From Monosporascus cannonballus (taxonomy: Eukaryota > Ascomycota > Sordariomycetes > Xylariales): a DNA stretch of 64,000 bases. The number at the start of each line of letters is the position of its first letter. Positions within the stretch are counted from its first letter, which is position 1. The notes under the pieces were generated by a model that saw nothing but the letters and a program-made list of their open reading frames with translations, was not told where the DNA came from and did not search any database. Positions 61,901-64,000 of this stretch are shown here, piece after piece. Made by a program: the position numbers and the translations under genes. Location: contig QJNS01000094.1 in assembly GCA_004154925.1 (NCBI GenBank), positions 186,001 through 250,000 of the forward strand, written 5' to 3'.

Positions 61901-64000
61901 GAAAAATTAAAAAATTTCCGGTATAAATTTAAAAATATCAAAAGTAAATCTTATTAAATATTGCCGATATTTCCGAATATGATATTATCTTAAGAATATT
62001 ATAATTTAAATTTAACAATTTATATATTAATTGAAAAAGCTAAATATTTTCATAAAAATAAAAATAAAAGTTATCCGAAAAAAATAATTAGGAAATTTGT
62101 TATATTATTAAAAAAATCTAGATTATAAATTAAACTTCCAAGGTATTATTTAAATATCGACGATTCAAAAAATTATTTAAAAATAAAAAAAATTACAAAT
62201 TATTATTATATAATTAATAAAATTACAAAATACTTATTAAAAAAAGATATTATCTTAAACTTTATAAGATTTACAATATAAATCTTAACAAATTAAAGGT
62301 TTTATAAAAAAACATTTAATTTAATTTAAAAAAAAGATATATTTAATCTTTTAATTTTCTTACTGGATACCTTATTTTCATAATACCAAAAACTAAGGAT
62401 AAAAAACAAAAAATCGATAAAAACGGAAATTTAATTTTTAAAAAAATAATTAATTACCGATAATTAAACGATATTACGATTAAAAACGGATACCCTTTAA
62501 CCCTTATAAATATATTAAAGGAAAATACCAGCAAAATAAAATAATTTATTATATTTAATTTTTAAAAAAGATATTACCGTATTAAAATGGCCAAAAAAAA
62601 TTAAAAAACAATATTTAAAACAATATATGGATTTTACGAATACAAAATAATGCCTATAAGATTTACTAATATTTCCGCCAGTTTTTAACGCTTAATAATA
62701 ATTACGCTTAAAAAATTTCTAAATAAATTTGTTTTCGTTTATCTTGATAATATCCTTATTTATTCTGAAATTTTAGAAAAATATAAAAAATATATCGCCT
62801 AAATACTTTAAATATTAAATAAAATAAATATCTAAGTTAACCCGGCCAAAAAAATATAGCATACGCAGAAATTGGACTTTCTAGGATATACTTTTATTCC
62901 CGGCCAAATTTAGATTTAACGCTTTAAGATAGAAATAATTAAGAATTGGCTTATCCTTAATAAAGCAATTATTATAGATATCCGATATATTTTAAGATTT
63001 ACGGGTTATGTACGTGACCTAATTAAGAAATATGGAGATATTATTAGGCCATTAACGAAACTTATTATTAAAAAATACTTTAAAAAAATTCAAATTCCCA
63101 AAAAAAATAAAAAAAATATTCCGGAAATTAAAAAAAACAATTACTGGTGGATTAATAATAAAAATGTTAAACCCAAATAAAAAAAAATAACTAAAAACAG
63201 ATATTTTAAAGTACGCTTTAAGTATAATTCTAAAATAATAAAAAAATAACAGTAAATAATACTTCATAGCTTATTACTTAAAAGCATTTCGAAACGCAAA
63301 ACTTAAATACCAGATTTACGACAAAAAGCTATTAGTAATTATTAACGTTTTTAAAAAAATAAAAACTTTTCCTTAACGGAACGAAAAAACCTTTTAATAT
63401 TTATTTTAATTACAAAAACCTTATTCGATTCATAAAAACTTAAAAACTAAATAAATAATATAAAAAATAAATGATTTTTCTATTTAGATTTAACTTTAGG
63501 ATATATTATATCAAAAAAAAATATCCAAACAGATATTTTTAATTGCAAAAAAAATTACGATTCCAAAGTCCCCAAAAAAAGCATGTAAATATTACAATAT
63601 AATAAAAACGGTATCGTATAATTATATGAAATAATAAAAATATTAATACCCGAACTTTTAATACGGTTCCGAAATTCTTACGATACGGAAAAATAAAAGG
63701 AAATTTAGTAATTAAAAGGATAACCAAAAAATTAATTATTATATTATGGCAAAATTTATGTTCCTAAAAAATAATAAAAATAATTTATAAAAAAATTTCA
63801 TAAAAACTTATTATATAGATATTAAAAAATTTTCAAAATTATTAAACGGCTATAAAAACGATATAACTTTCCAAAGTTACGCCGTATAATTAAAAAAATA
63901 ATTAAAAATTATAACGTTTGTAATAAGGCCAAAATAATACGTTATAAGCTTTATAGGCTATTATAACCTATTAATATTCCTAATAAGATATAAAATACCA
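58943..64000 (+). mobile_element. Element E: a different Gypsy retrotransposon, running off the right edge
   Basis: Begins with an LTR-like start TGTTACGTTCAGAAGGG at 58943, GC-balanced for about 100 bp and then RIPed. RT, RNase H and the start of integrase follow on the plus strand. Its LTR start is unlike those of the A/B/C/D family or F. The 3' LTR and target duplication lie outside the window. Confidence 0.72.
59650..64000 (+). pseudogene. gag-pol relic of element E (incomplete at the window edge)
   Basis: RT is recognisable at about 62500-63100: TIYGFYEYKIMPIRFTN, then FVYLDNILIYS at about 62731-62763 (second catalytic Asp read as Asn), then LDFLGYTFIPGQ. A connection region (ILRFTGYVRDLIKKYG) and a RNase H-like stretch follow to about 63450. 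The last 170 bases look like the zinc-binding head of a Gypsy integrase (CNKAK). Gag and protease, expected from 59650 to 61500, are not readable. Frames are interrupted throughout. Confidence 0.65.

Noticed and set aside
1..64000. CRISPR arrays, bacterial-type operons, phage genes
   Set aside because: No regularly spaced short repeats with unique spacers and no prokaryotic gene organisation. All recognised features are fungal.

Overview
The window looks like nuclear DNA of a filamentous ascomycete (Pezizomycotina). Two very AT-rich blocks (about 3.2-38.5 kb and 51.5-64 kb) are packed with nested, decayed LTR retrotransposons. They alternate with GC-balanced islands (1-3.2 kb and 38.5-51.3 kb) that hold fungal genes: a secreted alpha/beta hydrolase, an MFS transporter with a DPEDPLNW-type N-terminus, a Zn2Cys6 transcription factor with a short GT-AG intron, and a NACHT-ankyrin protein. 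In the AT-rich blocks CpG is still common but CpA/TpG is scarce and TpA abundant, and tryptophan codons have become stops. That is the signature of repeat-induced point mutation (RIP). The species cannot be named from this sequence.

Layout. 1-3.2 kb: a lipase-like gene (minus strand) with two in-frame TAG codons, and a possible methyltransferase fragment. 4.1-16.5 kb: a minus-strand Copia element (G) split by a complete Gypsy chromovirus (A, 7337-14139, 406-bp LTRs, 5-bp target duplication). 16.5-18.2 kb: direct repeats and a small non-RIPed island. 18.2-38.5 kb: a Gypsy chromovirus (C) interrupted by a second copy of its own family (B, 18667-25709), which itself carries a 150-bp solo LTR, and by an unrelated chromovirus (F, 26517-33438). 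38.5-51.3 kb: the gene island. 51.3-53.1 kb: a Copia element (H) whose LTR cuts the NACHT-ankyrin gene and whose pol is cut by a 439-bp solo LTR. 53.1-58.9 kb: another member of the A/B/C Gypsy family (D), interrupted by a different Gypsy element (E) that runs off the right edge.

Genes. Of the six or seven host loci, only the Zn2Cys6 transcription factor (43785-45600) reads as intact. The hydrolase has nonsense codons. The MFS transporter, a small cysteine-rich secreted protein, a second secreted-type ORF and the ankyrin protein carry frameshifts. The ankyrin gene also lacks its P-loop and has lost a splice acceptor. The transcription factor and the transporter are convergent neighbours and could once have been a regulator/transporter pair; that is inference only.

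The most unusual signal is in the LTRs of the A/B/C/D Gypsy family. They share their 3' half and a 60-bp leader but carry three different U3 cassettes: a TGATTA-rich array, a CTTAAG-rich array and a 3 x 35-bp tandem repeat. The first two contain hairpins with unrelated stem sequences around the same GCCAAGC core.
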